Notes: generated by a model from the sequence alone, not told the origin. DNA of 64,000 nucleotides from Actinophytocola sp044466355 (GCF_044466355.1 NZ_JBITMQ010000005.1:248001-312000); one strand, 5' to 3'; counted from the first letter of the stretch, positions 50,041-59,426 are shown. Made by a program: numbers and translations.

Positions 50041-50859
50041 GTGAGTGAGTTACGCGCCGAGCACCTGCGCCTGGCCTACGACAACCGGGTCGTGGTGGAC
50101 GACCTCGACCTGCTCGTGCCGCCCGGCCGGATCAGCGTGATCGTCGGCGCGAACGCGTGCGGCAAGTCGACGCTGTTGCGGGCGCTCGCGCGGTTGCTGA
50201 CCCCGCGCGCGGGCGCGGTGCACCTCGACGGGAAGTCCGTGCACGCCATGCCGACCAGGCAGGTCGCCCGTGTGCTCGGCATCCTGCCGCAGTCACCGGT
50301 CGCGCCGGACGGGCTGACCGTCGTCGACCTGGTGACGCGGGGCCGTTCGCCGCACCAGAGTTGGTGGCGGCAGTGGTCGGCCGCCGACGAGGCCGCGGTG
50401 GCGGCCGCGCTCGCCGCGACCGAGATGACCGAGCTCGCCGACCGGCCCGTGGACGAGCTGTCCGGCGGGCAGCGGCAGCGCGCGTGGATCGCGATGGCCG
50501 TCGCGCAGGAGACGCCCGTGCTCCTGCTGGACGAGCCGACCACGTTCCTCGACCTCGCGCACCAGATCGACGTGCTCGACCTGGTCGTGGACCTGAACCG
50601 GCGTGCGGGCAGGACGATCGTGATGGTGCTGCACGACCTGAACCAGGCGTGCCGCTACGCCGACCACGTGATCGCGATGAAGGCCGGGTCGGTCGTCGCC
50701 GAGGGCGCGCCCGCCGACGTGGTGACGCCGTCGTTGGTGGAGGACGTGTTCGACGTGCGCTGCCAGGTGATGACCGACCCCGTGAGCGGAACGCCACTGG
50801 TCATCCCCACAGGGCGACACCATTCGCTTACCGAACGTGAAACTGAGCACTCTCGGTAA
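50041..50859 (+). CDS. Iron-siderophore ABC transporter ATPase
   Basis: A 272-residue FecE/FhuC-type ATPase from the GTG at 50041; GGAGG lies 5 nt upstream. Walker A is VIVGANACGKSTLLRALARL, with Ala-Cys in place of the usual Gly-Ser/Gly pair. The FecE-like VLGILPQSPVAPDGLTVVDL (Q-loop), signature LSGGQRRQ-like DELSGGQRQRAWIAMAV, Walker B VLLLDEPTTFLDLAHQ and MVLHDLNQACRYADHVI (H-loop) are all present. It powers import through the two permeases just upstream. Confidence 0.95.
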   Translation: MSELRAEHLRLAYDNRVVVDDLDLLVPPGRISVIVGANACGKSTLLRALARLLTPRAGAVHLDGKSVHAMPTRQVARVLGILPQSPVAPDGLTVVDLVTRGRSPHQSWWRQWSAADEAAVAAALAATEMTELADRPVDELSGGQRQRAWIAMAVAQETPVLLLDEPTTFLDLAHQIDVLDLVVDLNRRAGRTIVMVLHDLNQACRYADHVIAMKAGSVVAEGAPADVVTPSLVEDVFDVRCQVMTDPVSGTPLVIPTGRHHSLTERETEHSR

Positions 50860-50862
50860 CAC

Positions 50863-50882
50863 TTTCGCGAGCGGTAGCGAAA
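50863..50882 (+). terminator. Weak hairpin after the siderophore ATPase gene
   Basis: TTTCGC and GCGAAA form a 6-bp stem around an 8-nt loop, 4 nt after the ATPase stop. It could terminate the permease operon. Confidence 0.4.
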
Positions 50883-50918
50883 ACCCAAGCGACAAGGTGC
50901 GTCTGTTTGGGGGATGAC

Positions 50919-51104
50919 ATGGCCGTCCGATGGGTGATCGGTCTCCTCGCCGCCGCAGCGTTCGTCGCGGGGCTCGTGCTCCAGCTCCTCGCGCTGACGA
51001 TCGGCGGGCTCGCCGGCCTGCTCGTCGCCGTCGTCGTGCGCTCCGGCCGCAACCCGCTCGCCGAGAGCTACCGCGACATCCGCGATCCGCGTGGCATGCC
51101 CTGA
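50919..51104 (+). CDS. Small membrane protein of unknown function
   Basis: A 61-residue product from the ATG at 50919 (GGGGGATG upstream). It holds two hydrophobic stretches that nearly merge (WVIGLLAAAAFVAGLVLQLL and ALTIGGLAGLLVAVVVRSG), with a short basic/polar tail (NPLAESYRDIRDPRGMP). No family is recognised. It stands between the siderophore operon and the convergent chitinase gene and need not belong to either. Confidence 0.55.
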   Translation: MAVRWVIGLLAAAAFVAGLVLQLLALTIGGLAGLLVAVVVRSGRNPLAESYRDIRDPRGMP

Positions 51105-51138
51105 GAGACGCCAGAAGGCATCTCCCAGGGCCCGTGCG

Positions 51139-52362
<1,224 letters not shown>

Positions 52363-52418
52363 CGTTCTCCTCGTGGATGCAGGGGTCCAGCGCTTGAACG
52401 GAGATCCACTGCTCACTA

Positions 52419-52434
52419 TGTGGTCTAGACCATG
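52419..52434. promoter_or_regulatory. DasR-type operator (dre) upstream of the chitinase gene
   Basis: TGTGGTCTAGACCATG contains the perfect TGGTCTAGACCA core of DasR sites, 57 nt upstream of the chitinase ATG. DasR is the GntR regulator of chitin/N-acetylglucosamine use in streptomycetes. Confidence 0.85.
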
Positions 52435-52442
52435 TCTCGTCA

Positions 52443-52458
52443 AGTGGTACAGACCAAC
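52443..52458. promoter_or_regulatory. Second DasR-type operator
   Basis: AGTGGTACAGACCAAC matches the DasR consensus with two changes in the core (TGGTACAGACCA). It is offset 24 bp from the first site and lies 69 nt before the alcohol dehydrogenase gene, so it could influence both directions. Confidence 0.7.
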
Positions 52459-52526
52459 TGGCAATTGTGAGCGCGGTGGTTACGCTGGTCGCGGGTACGC
52501 GACGGGGCGTCCGCCCGGGAGGTCCG

Positions 52527-53687
52527 ATGGCGACCAGAGGCAAGCTCGAGAAGTTCCTCATCCCTGAAACGATCTTCGGCGTGGGCAGCCTCGCCGAGGT
52601 CGGTGACGCGGCCAGGCGGGCGGGTGGTTCGCGGGCGCTGCTCGTCACCGACCCCGGCGTGCTCGCCGCCGGATGGGTCGAGAGAGCGCTCTCCCACCTG
52701 CGGGCCGCGGGCCTGGCGTGCGAGGTGTGGTCGGGCGTCACCCCGAACCCCAAGGACCACGAGGTCGGTGCCGGCTTCGACGTCTACACCGAGCGCGGCT
52801 GCGACGTGGTGGTCGCCGTCGGCGGCGGCAGCCCGATCGACGCGGCCAAGGCCATCTCCGTGCTCTCCGGCAACGGCGGCCACATCCTCGACTACGAGGG
52901 CATCGACACCGTGGGCAAACCCATCCCGCCCATGGTCATGGTGCCCAGCACCGGCGGGTCCGGCGCGGACGTGTCCCAGTTCTGCGTCATCACCGACACC
53001 GCGCGGCGGGTCAAGTGCACGATCGCGGGGCGGGCGCTGGTACCGGACATCTCCGTCACCGACCCCAGCCTCCTGACCACGATGCCGCCGGAGCTGACCG
53101 CGCACACCGCGCTCGACGCGCTCAGCCACGGCATCGAGGCGTACGTGTCCCGGGCGGCGAGCTTCCTGTCCGACGGGCACGCGCTCTCCGCGATCCGCGG
53201 CGTGCTGGACCACCTGCTCCCGAGCCTCGACGACCCGTCCGACCTGCGGGCCAGGGTCGGTATCGCCCGCGCCAGCCTGCAGGCCGGGATCGCGTTCACC
53301 AACGCGCTGCTCGGCGCGACGCACGCGATCGCGCACCAGGTCGGCGGCTACCTGGAGGTCCCGCACGGGCTGCTCAACGCGATCCTGCTGCCGCACGTGA
53401 TGCGGTTCAACGCGGTGACGCACCCGGAGCGCTTCACCGGCGTCGCGGCCGCGATGGGGGTCGAGACGGAACGGCTAACGCCACCCGAGGCCGCGGAGGC
53501 CGCGATCGCGATCGTGCAGCGGCTGCGGGAGAAGGTCGGCATCCCGTCCGGGCTCGCCCGCGTCGGCGTCCGGCGCGAGCACCTGCCCAGGTTCGCGGAG
53601 AGCGCTCTCCAGGACGCGTACATCACGACCAACCCGAGGGCGGTGAGCAGGGAGGATGTCGAGCAGATCTGCCTCGCCGCGCTCTGA
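52527..53687 (+). CDS. Iron-dependent (type III) alcohol dehydrogenase
   Basis: A 386-residue protein from the ATG at 52527 with GGGAGG upstream. NAD-binding motif: DVVVAVGGGSPIDAAKAISV; the active-site region is MVPSTGGSGADVSQFCVITD. Metal ligands of the Fe-ADH family are visible: ALDALSHGIEAYVS and GATHAIAHQVGGYLEVPHGLLNA (two His residues). It oxidises a primary alcohol to an aldehyde. It overlaps the kinase gene by 32 nt, followed by the response regulator and a formaldehyde dehydrogenase, so methanol or a related C1/C2 alcohol is a fitting substrate. Two perfect GAGAGCGCTCTC palindromes lie in frame. Confidence 0.9.
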   Translation: MATRGKLEKFLIPETIFGVGSLAEVGDAARRAGGSRALLVTDPGVLAAGWVERALSHLRAAGLACEVWSGVTPNPKDHEVGAGFDVYTERGCDVVVAVGGGSPIDAAKAISVLSGNGGHILDYEGIDTVGKPIPPMVMVPSTGGSGADVSQFCVITDTARRVKCTIAGRALVPDISVTDPSLLTTMPPELTAHTALDALSHGIEAYVSRAASFLSDGHALSAIRGVLDHLLPSLDDPSDLRARVGIARASLQAGIAFTNALLGATHAIAHQVGGYLEVPHGLLNAILLPHVMRFNAVTHPERFTGVAAAMGVETERLTPPEAAEAAIAIVQRLREKVGIPSGLARVGVRREHLPRFAESALQDAYITTNPRAVSREDVEQICLAAL

Positions 53688-54774
53688 GGAGTGGCTGGAG
53701 CGGCTCACCGGCGCACGGTCGTCGAAGCCCACCTTCTACGCCGAGTGGCGGCGCACGAGCCACGGGCTCGACCGGGCCGTCGAGGCGCTGAGAGCGCTCT
53801 CCGCCGCCCTGTGCACGACCACGAACGGCCCCGACGTGCTGTGCGCGGCCGTGGGCGACGCCCTGAACACGCACTTCGGTGACGGCGTCGTGTCGCTCGC
53901 GCTGGGGGCGCACGAGGACGGTGTGCCGGTGGTGGTCGACGGGGTGCCGGTCGGTGCGCTGCGGGTGGCGCGGCCCGCCGAGGTCGAGGAGAGCGATCTC
54001 TCGATTCTGCAGATCGTCGCCAACCAGCTGGCGGTGGCGCTGCAGAACGCCGTGCTGTACCAGGAGACGCGTGCGCGCGCCGGGGAGCTGGCCGAGCGCA
54101 ACCGTCAGCTGGAGGCCGCGCACCGCAGGCTCGGCGAGGCCGGGCAGCGGCAGCTGATCAGCGAGGAGCGGCACCGCATCGCCCGCGAGCTGCACGACAG
54201 CGTGGCGCAGCACCTGATCAGCATCGGGATGAACCTGGAGTGGTGCGCGCGGAGCGAGCCGTCGCCGTCGGTGGGCAGGCGGGTCGCGGTGACCAAGGAG
54301 CTGGCCCGTGCCGCGCTCACGCAGCTCCGTGCCGCGATCTTCGAGCTGTCGGAGCTGGACAGCCGAGGCGGCGGGATGCGTGGTGTGCTGGTCGACCTGG
54401 CGCGGGAGTTCCGCGCGATCACCCCGCTGCGGGTGCGGGTCAGGGTGCGCGGTGAGCCGGTCGTGCTGCCGCTCGCGACGCAGCACGCGCTGTTCCACAT
54501 CGCGCAGGAGGCGATGTTCAACGCGGTGCGGCACGCGTCGGCGGGCGGCATCTGGGTGGACCTCGCGTACGGGTCCGGCACGGTGGCGCTGACGGTGGCC
54601 GACGACGGCACGGGCGACGCGGCCGTGATCGCGCGGTCGTTGGAGAGCGCTCTCGCACCCGGCGGGCTCGGCAACATCCGGGAACGGACCCGTGAGCTGC
54701 ACGGCTCGGTGCGGGTCCTCGCGCGCCGCGGCGGCGGCGTGCGGATCAGGGTGACGGCGCCGACCGATGGCTGA
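53656..54774 (+). CDS. NarL-type sensor histidine kinase (GAF plus HisKA_3)
   Basis: A 372-residue soluble kinase. Residues 30-150 form a GAF-like sensor (VLCAAVGDALNTHFGDGVVS and SDLSILQIVANQLAVALQNA). A coiled-coil linker (AERNRQLEAAHRRLGEAGQR) leads to the HisKA_3 box ISEERHRIARELHDSVAQHL with phosphoacceptor His. The ATPase part has AQEAMFNAVRHASAGG, VADDGTG and GGLGNIRERTREL. It overlaps the alcohol dehydrogenase before it and the response regulator after it. This gene order resembles MadS/MadR-type systems placed with methanol or alcohol oxidation genes in actinobacteria. No transmembrane segment, so the signal is likely cytoplasmic (metabolite, redox or gas). Confidence 0.9.
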   Translation: MSSRSASPRSEEWLERLTGARSSKPTFYAEWRRTSHGLDRAVEALRALSAALCTTTNGPDVLCAAVGDALNTHFGDGVVSLALGAHEDGVPVVVDGVPVGALRVARPAEVEESDLSILQIVANQLAVALQNAVLYQETRARAGELAERNRQLEAAHRRLGEAGQRQLISEERHRIARELHDSVAQHLISIGMNLEWCARSEPSPSVGRRVAVTKELARAALTQLRAAIFELSELDSRGGGMRGVLVDLAREFRAITPLRVRVRVRGEPVVLPLATQHALFHIAQEAMFNAVRHASAGGIWVDLAYGSGTVALTVADDGTGDAAVIARSLESALAPGGLGNIRERTRELHGSVRVLARRGGGVRIRVTAPTDG

Positions 54775-55375
54775 GCGCATCCATGTCGTGATCGTGGACG
54801 ACCACACGATCGTCCGCGAGGGCCTGCGGTCGATCCTCGAACTGGAGCCGGACATCGCGGTCGTCGGGCACGCGGCGAGCCCGGCGGAAGCGCTCGCGAC
54901 GGTCGCGGCGACCAACCCGGACGTCGTGCTGCTGGACCTGAAGCTCGACGCGGACGGCCCGGTCACGGGTCTCACGCTGTGCGGTGACCTGGTGGCCCAG
55001 CACCCGTCCACGGGCGTCGTGGTGCTGACGACGTTCCACGACCAGTCGCTCGTCATGGCGGCGCTGCGCCGAGGTGCCAAGGGATACGTGCTCAAGGACG
55101 TGGACGTCGTCGACCTGCTGAAGATCATCCGCGGTGTGCGGGCCGGTTCGCTGATGGTCCACGTGGAATCCGATCAGGACGGTCCACGGCTGACCCGTCG
55201 CGAACTCGAGATCACCCGGCTGCTCGCCCGCGGCATGACCAACCGCGAGATCGGCAAGGCCGTGTTGATCAGCGACAGCACGGTCAAGTTCCACGTGCGC
55301 GGCATCATGCGCAAGCTCGCCGTCCACCACCGCGCGGAGGTCGTCTACGCCGCGACGAAGCTCGGCATCCTGTAG
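54767..55375 (+). CDS. NarL/LuxR-family response regulator
   Basis: A 202-residue regulator. The receiver domain has VVIVDDHTIVREGLRSILEL, phospho-Asp in DVVLLDLKLDADGPVTGLTL and Lys in RRGAKGYVLKDVDVVDLLKI. The LuxR helix-turn-helix is RRELEITRLLARGMTNREIG, then KAVLISDSTVKFHVRGIMRK. It overlaps the kinase gene by 8 nt. Likely target: the promoter of the formaldehyde dehydrogenase gene just downstream and/or the alcohol dehydrogenase operon. Confidence 0.93.
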   Translation: MAERIHVVIVDDHTIVREGLRSILELEPDIAVVGHAASPAEALATVAATNPDVVLLDLKLDADGPVTGLTLCGDLVAQHPSTGVVVLTTFHDQSLVMAALRRGAKGYVLKDVDVVDLLKIIRGVRAGSLMVHVESDQDGPRLTRRELEITRLLARGMTNREIGKAVLISDSTVKFHVRGIMRKLAVHHRAEVVYAATKLGIL

Positions 55376-55478
55376 GAACCTGTCCATTCGGGTAGGTGCC
55401 GCCCCGCCCGCCCGGTCAGTTACGCGTGCCCGGTCCGGATCGTACTTTCCTTGTACGGACACCGAAAGGGTGAGCGGA
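55376..55478 (+). promoter_or_regulatory. Promoter region of the formaldehyde dehydrogenase gene
   Basis: A 103-nt gap between the response regulator and the dehydrogenase gene, on the same strand. AAAGGG near 55465-55470 is the ribosome binding site. GTACTTTCC and TTGTACGGAC in the middle may belong to promoter or regulator sites. No clear terminator is seen, so read-through from the regulator gene is possible. Confidence 0.4.
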
Positions 55479-56693
55479 ATGCCAGACAACCGGGTAGTCG
55501 TGTACCAGGGGCCGGGGAAGGTCAGCGTCGAGGGCGTCGAGTACCCCAGACTCGAGTTGCCCGACGACGTGGTGAACGGGCTGGGCGTCGAACGCCGCGC
55601 GCCGCACGCGGTCATCCTGAAGGTGGCCACGTCCAACATCTGCGGCAGCGACCAGCACATGGTCCGCGGCCGTACCACCGCGCCGGTCGGTCAGACACTG
55701 GGCCACGAGATCACCGGCGAGATCGTCGAAGCCGGCGACGACGTGTTGTTCCACAAGGTGGGCGACCTGTGCTCGGTGCCGTTCAACATCGCCTGCGGCC
55801 GCTGCCGGATGTGCAACGAGGGCAAGACCGGCGTCTGCCTCAACGTCAACCCCGCCCGGCCGGGTGCCGCGTACGGGTACGTCGACATGGGAGGCTGGCT
55901 CGGCGGCCAGGCCGAGTACGTGATGGTCCCGTTCGCCGACTTCAACCTGCTGCGCTTCCCCGACCGGGACCAGGCCATGGAGAAGATCCTGGACCTGACG
56001 ATGCTGTCGGACATCTTCCCGACCGGCTACCACGGCGCGTACACGGCGGGCGTCACCACGGGCTCGACCGTCTACGTGGCGGGGGCCGGCCCGGTCGGCC
56101 TGGCCGCGGCGCACGCCGCGCAGCTGCTCGGCGCGTCGGTGGTGATCGTCGGCGACATGATCAAGGAGCGGCTGGAGCAGGCCCGCAGCTTCGGTTGCGA
56201 GACCGTGGATCTGGCCGCGGACGGCACCCTGACCGACAAGATCGAGTCCATCCTGGGCGAGCCCGAGGTGGACGCGGCCGTGGACGCGGTCGGCTTCGAG
56301 GCACGCGGCCACGGCGGCGGCGCGACGGAACAGCCCGCGACGGTGCTGAACGACATCATGACGGTCGCCAGGGCGGGTGCGTCGCTGGGCATCCCGGGGC
56401 TGTACGTGACCGGGGACCCGGGTGGCGTCGACGAGCACGCGAAGGTCGGGCAGCTCGGGGTGCGGATCGGGCTCGGGTGGGCCAAGTCGCACCGCTTCAC
56501 GACGGGGCAGTGCCCTGTCAAGCAGTACAACCGGCTGCTGATGAACCTGATCCTGTCGGGCCGGGCGCAGATCGCGAAGGCCGTGAACGCCACGAAGATC
56601 ACGCTCGACCAGGCGCCGGAGGGCTATCAGGAGTTCGACGGCGGGGCGGCGCGCAAGTACGTCATCGATCCACACGGAATGGTGCCGGCCTAG
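55479..56693 (+). CDS. fdhA: Glutathione-independent, zinc-dependent formaldehyde dehydrogenase
   Basis: A 404-residue zinc alcohol dehydrogenase family member. Catalytic zinc region: ATSNICGSDQHMVRGRTTAP with Cys, and GHEITGEIVEAGDDV with His/Glu. The structural zinc lobe is FNIACGRCRMCNEGKTGVCL. The NAD fold is VYVAGAGPVGLAAAHAAQLL. The region VDMGGWLGGQAEYVMVPFAD and overall length fit the Pseudomonas putida FdhA type that needs no glutathione. It converts formaldehyde to formate with NAD. Placement after an Fe-alcohol dehydrogenase and a two-component system suggests a detoxification or C1 oxidation module. A GTG at 55470 would add three residues, but AAAGGG is better placed for 55479. 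Confidence 0.93.
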   Translation: MPDNRVVVYQGPGKVSVEGVEYPRLELPDDVVNGLGVERRAPHAVILKVATSNICGSDQHMVRGRTTAPVGQTLGHEITGEIVEAGDDVLFHKVGDLCSVPFNIACGRCRMCNEGKTGVCLNVNPARPGAAYGYVDMGGWLGGQAEYVMVPFADFNLLRFPDRDQAMEKILDLTMLSDIFPTGYHGAYTAGVTTGSTVYVAGAGPVGLAAAHAAQLLGASVVIVGDMIKERLEQARSFGCETVDLAADGTLTDKIESILGEPEVDAAVDAVGFEARGHGGGATEQPATVLNDIMTVARAGASLGIPGLYVTGDPGGVDEHAKVGQLGVRIGLGWAKSHRFTTGQCPVKQYNRLLMNLILSGRAQIAKAVNATKITLDQAPEGYQEFDGGAARKYVIDPHGMVPA

Positions 56694-56702
56694 TCCCGGC
56701 CC

Positions 56703-56743
56703 CCTGCGGGCGCTCTTCCCGGACGAGGGGGAGCGCCCGCAGG
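56703..56743 (+). terminator. Strong intrinsic terminator after formaldehyde dehydrogenase
   Basis: A perfect 13-bp stem (CCTGCGGGCGCTC and GAGCGCCCGCAGG) with a 15-nt loop that itself can pair CCC with GGG. It begins 10 nt after the stop codon. No U-tract follows. Confidence 0.85.
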
Positions 56744-57034
56744 CGCGTCTGCACCGTGCTATCCGGACCTGGCGGCTCCCAACGCAGGCCCTCCGGCCCC
56801 CGATTTCCAGCCTAGCGGCGCGGGGTGACAGTCCCGGGCCGCTAGCGGCCAGCCTGTGGGCAACCGAGTGCCCTGTGGACAACTCGCCTCCGCCGAAACG
56901 GAACTGTCGGTGCGGCGGTCTACGCTGGATTTCGGGGGGCCGACGGCCGCCCGGAGTGCGTGTTCTTCCGCACGCCACCCACTCGGAAGTGAACCGAGAT
57001 TTGCTAAGTTCGGTTTGCTAACGAGGAGGTGGCC
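56744..57034. other. Intergenic region with nested inverted repeats
   Basis: No gene is seen. CTAGCGGC and GCCGCTAG (56812-56845) form an 8-bp stem with an inner CGGGG/CCCG pairing. The overlapping GGCCGCTAGCGGCC (56837-56850) is a perfect 14-bp palindrome. The two structures are mutually exclusive. The last 60 nt (AT-richer, TTGCTAAGTTCGGTTTGCTAAC) hold the promoter and a direct TTGCTAA repeat upstream of the MBL-fold gene. Confidence 0.55.
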
Positions 57035-58069
57035 ATGGCCGAGGACCGGCACGCGTGGGTCGAGCCAGGGGCGTTCGAGGTGGCCCCCGGTGTGCACCGC
57101 ATCCCGTTGCCGCTGCCCACGGACGGTCTGCGGGCGGTGAACATCTACGCGATCGAGTCCGGCGACGGGCTCGTCCTCGTCGACTCCGGGTGGGCGCTCG
57201 AGGTCGCCGAGCGGCAGCTGGAGGAAGCCCTCGGCACGCTCGGCTACGACTTCTCCGACATCCAGCGCTTCCTCGTCACACACGTGCACCGCGACCACTA
57301 CACCCTGGGTGTCGCGCTGCGGCGGATCTACGGGAGCAAGATCGCGCTCGGCATCGGGGAGCAGCCGTCCCTCGAACGGATCATGGCTCGCCGGCTCGAC
57401 GGGCAGGTCGGCGAGATGGTCCGCTGGGGCGCCACCTCGCTGATGGAGGAGTGGCGGGAGCAGTTCGTCGAGCGGGACGAGCGGGAGACGCCCGCCCGCT
57501 ACGAGGAACCCGACGAGTGGTTCGACGGCACCACCAAGATCGACCTCGGCGACCGCACGCTCGTGGCCCTGCCGACCCCCGGGCACACGCAGGGACACGT
57601 CGTCTTCGTCGACGAGCAGGCGGGGGTGCTGTTCGCGGGTGACCACGTGCTACCGCACATCACCCCGTCGATCGGCTTCCAGCCGGCGCCGGCGAAGCTA
57701 CCGCTCGGCGACTACCTCGACAGCCTGCGCCTCGTCCGGTCCTACCCGGACCTGCGGCTGCTGCCCGCGCACGGCCCGGTCACGCCGAGCGTGCACGCGC
57801 GCGTCGACGAGTTGCTGGCACATCACGAGGAACGGCTCGCCGAAACGCTGGCGGCGGTGCGCGACGGGGCCGGCACCGCGTTCGACGCGGCGCGGCGGCT
57901 GGGTTGGACCCGTCGGCACCGCCGGTTCGACGACCTCGACCTGTTCAACAAGACGCTCGCGGCGGGGGAAACCGCGGCACACCTTGACGTGCTGGTCGCC
58001 CGGGGCGATCTTCAGTCATCCACTGTGGACGGTGTGGTGGCGTACGCCGTCACTCCGCCGGGGTGCTGA
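57035..58069 (+). CDS. Metallo-beta-lactamase-fold hydrolase
   Basis: A 344-residue protein from the ATG at 57035, with GAGGAGG 7 nt upstream. The metal-binding motif is FLVTHVHRDHYTLGVALRRI (HxHxDH). Further ligands: LVALPTPGHTQGHVVFVDEQ (His), GVLFAGDHVLPHITPSIGF (Asp) and LRLLPAHGPVTPSVHARVDE (last His). The C-terminal third (RRLGWTRRHRRFDDLDLFNK onward) resembles the helical tail of actinobacterial lactonase/glyoxalase II-like MBL proteins. It hydrolyses a thioester or lactone; the substrate is unknown. The last 20 nt overlap a convergent small gene. Confidence 0.9.
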   Translation: MAEDRHAWVEPGAFEVAPGVHRIPLPLPTDGLRAVNIYAIESGDGLVLVDSGWALEVAERQLEEALGTLGYDFSDIQRFLVTHVHRDHYTLGVALRRIYGSKIALGIGEQPSLERIMARRLDGQVGEMVRWGATSLMEEWREQFVERDERETPARYEEPDEWFDGTTKIDLGDRTLVALPTPGHTQGHVVFVDEQAGVLFAGDHVLPHITPSIGFQPAPAKLPLGDYLDSLRLVRSYPDLRLLPAHGPVTPSVHARVDELLAHHEERLAETLAAVRDGAGTAFDAARRLGWTRRHRRFDDLDLFNKTLAAGETAAHLDVLVARGDLQSSTVDGVVAYAVTPPGC

Positions 58070-58265
58070 TGGCCCCGTTCTCGTCCATCGTGTCGAGGCC
58101 CAGCATCGCGAGGAGGTTCGCGCAGTCCTGTGCGTCCGACGAGTGGCAGGCGACGGTGAGTGCCGCCTTGCGGTTCTGAATGGCGTAGTGAACTCTCTCG
58201 TTCGCCCGCGCTTCGGCGAAACGGCCTTGCTCAAGGGTCGGGCTGGCGTGTCGTGCCCAGGTCAT
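58050..58265 (-). CDS. 71-residue conserved-looking hypothetical protein
   Basis: From the ATG at 58265 (AAAGGC upstream) the product starts TWARHASPTLEQGRFAEARA and continues with NERVHYAIQNRKAALTVACH and a Cys-containing part (SSDAQDCANLLAMLGLD), ending in STPAE. The composition is normal for a folded protein and unlike the neighbouring shadow frames. No family is recognised. It overlaps the end of the MBL gene by 20 nt (convergent). Confidence 0.55.
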   Translation of the reverse strand: MTWARHASPTLEQGRFAEARANERVHYAIQNRKAALTVACHSSDAQDCANLLAMLGLDTMDENGAISTPAE

Positions 58266-58625
58266 GCGGAGCCTTTCTGCCTGCTGCCGCGGTGGCGTCG
58301 GGGGCCATCTGCGGCAGCGCCATCGCTGATCGTGTCGCTCGGTAATCGGGGGGTCGAGCACCACGATCGTCCGGGGAAGCCTCCCGGCGATCGGCATCCT
58401 GACACTCCCGCGGTGGTTCACACCACCCCCGCGCAGGTCTGACCGGCGGTAACACACAGTCGGAAAAGACGGCTTATCGCCAGGTGAACGGGGCTTTAGC
58501 GTTTTACACCTCCAGATTATTCCCAGCTTTCACGGATATTAGGGTGAAGTACGTTCCGGATTCGGTCGATCACCGCGGGTGGGCGCGTTCACGTCTCCGT
58601 GATGCGCGTGAACACGGCCGCAACG
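58266..58625. other. Intergenic region of 360 nt
   Basis: No convincing gene. It holds the promoter of the 71-residue protein (minus) and the end of the SWIM gene. GGTGGT-TCAC-ACCACC (58412-58427) is a perfect 6-bp hairpin. The stretch 58485-58560 is clearly AT-richer than its surroundings (GGCTTTAGCGTTTTACACC, ATTATTCCC and ATATTAGGG), a possible promoter or foreign patch. Confidence 0.45.
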
Positions 58626-59426
58626 TCACGTTGTGTGTTCGGCGAGCAGTTTGCGCGCGCGCTCGGCCGCGCGTTCCGCGATCGCGGCGAGTTCGTCGGG
58701 ATCAATGCCCGGTGCGGGCGGTACGACGAGTTTTCGCGGCGGCCCGGAAACCGGTGGCAGTGCTGGAAGCGGTTCCGCCGTGGTGGTCGGCGCGGGGGCG
58801 GGCCGGGACCGCGCGGCGGCCCTCCTGCGCAGTTCGTCGGTCAGGTCCTCCTGGCCGAGACCGCGCAACAGCAGCAGCACGAACGGGTCCGCGTCGAGCA
58901 GCCACGCCGCCTGGAAACACAGCGCGGCCGCGTGCGTGCACGGCAGTTCCCAGCCCTCGCAGTCGCATTCAGGTTGCAGATCGCCAATTCCCGGCAGCAA
59001 TGGGACATCCGCATCCGCGGCTGCCTCGACGAGGTCGTGCGGCATGTCCCGGTCGAGCAGCGCGGCGAGGTGACCTGCCTTCGCGGCGACCTCGTCGAGG
59101 AACCGCTGCCACTGCCCGTCCGACAGCCGGTCCACGAACACGACCGTGTGGTGCACTCCGCCGTCGTCGCTCGTCACCTGCGCGGCGAGCCGGCCCGCGC
59201 TGACGGTGATCGGGCCGACGAGCCCCGCGTAGGCGAACTTGCGGCCCCGTTTGAGTTGTCCGAGATCCAGCGACGTGTCCTCCATCGCCTGCAGCCACGC
59301 GTTTCCCCACCAGGTTCGTGCGAACCGCCCCGGCTTCCGCGTGGTGGCCGGGAAAGCGGGAAATCCGATGCCGACCGGCTCGCTGCGTTCCTCCGCTGGC
59401 ACGCCGTCCTCTCCTCTCGCGCTCAC
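58626..59426 (-). CDS. SWIM zinc finger protein paired with a SNF2 helicase
   Basis: A 266-residue protein from a GTG at 59426 that overlaps the helicase stop by 4 nt. The SWIM motif (CxCx(n)CxH) is ECDCEGWELPCTHAAALCFQ. The N-terminal part has FARTWWGNAWLQAMEDTSLD and RGRKFAYAGLVGPITVSAGR, typical of bacterial SWIM partners. SWIM proteins of this type are nearly always next to an SNF2-family ATPase, with a suspected but unproven role in DNA or RNA handling. The tail is Pro/Ala-rich. Confidence 0.9.
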   Translation of the reverse strand: MSARGEDGVPAEERSEPVGIGFPAFPATTRKPGRFARTWWGNAWLQAMEDTSLDLGQLKRGRKFAYAGLVGPITVSAGRLAAQVTSDDGGVHHTVVFVDRLSDGQWQRFLDEVAAKAGHLAALLDRDMPHDLVEAAADADVPLLPGIGDLQPECDCEGWELPCTHAAALCFQAAWLLDADPFVLLLLRGLGQEDLTDELRRRAAARSRPAPAPTTTAEPLPALPPVSGPPRKLVVPPAPGIDPDELAAIAERAAERARKLLAEHTT

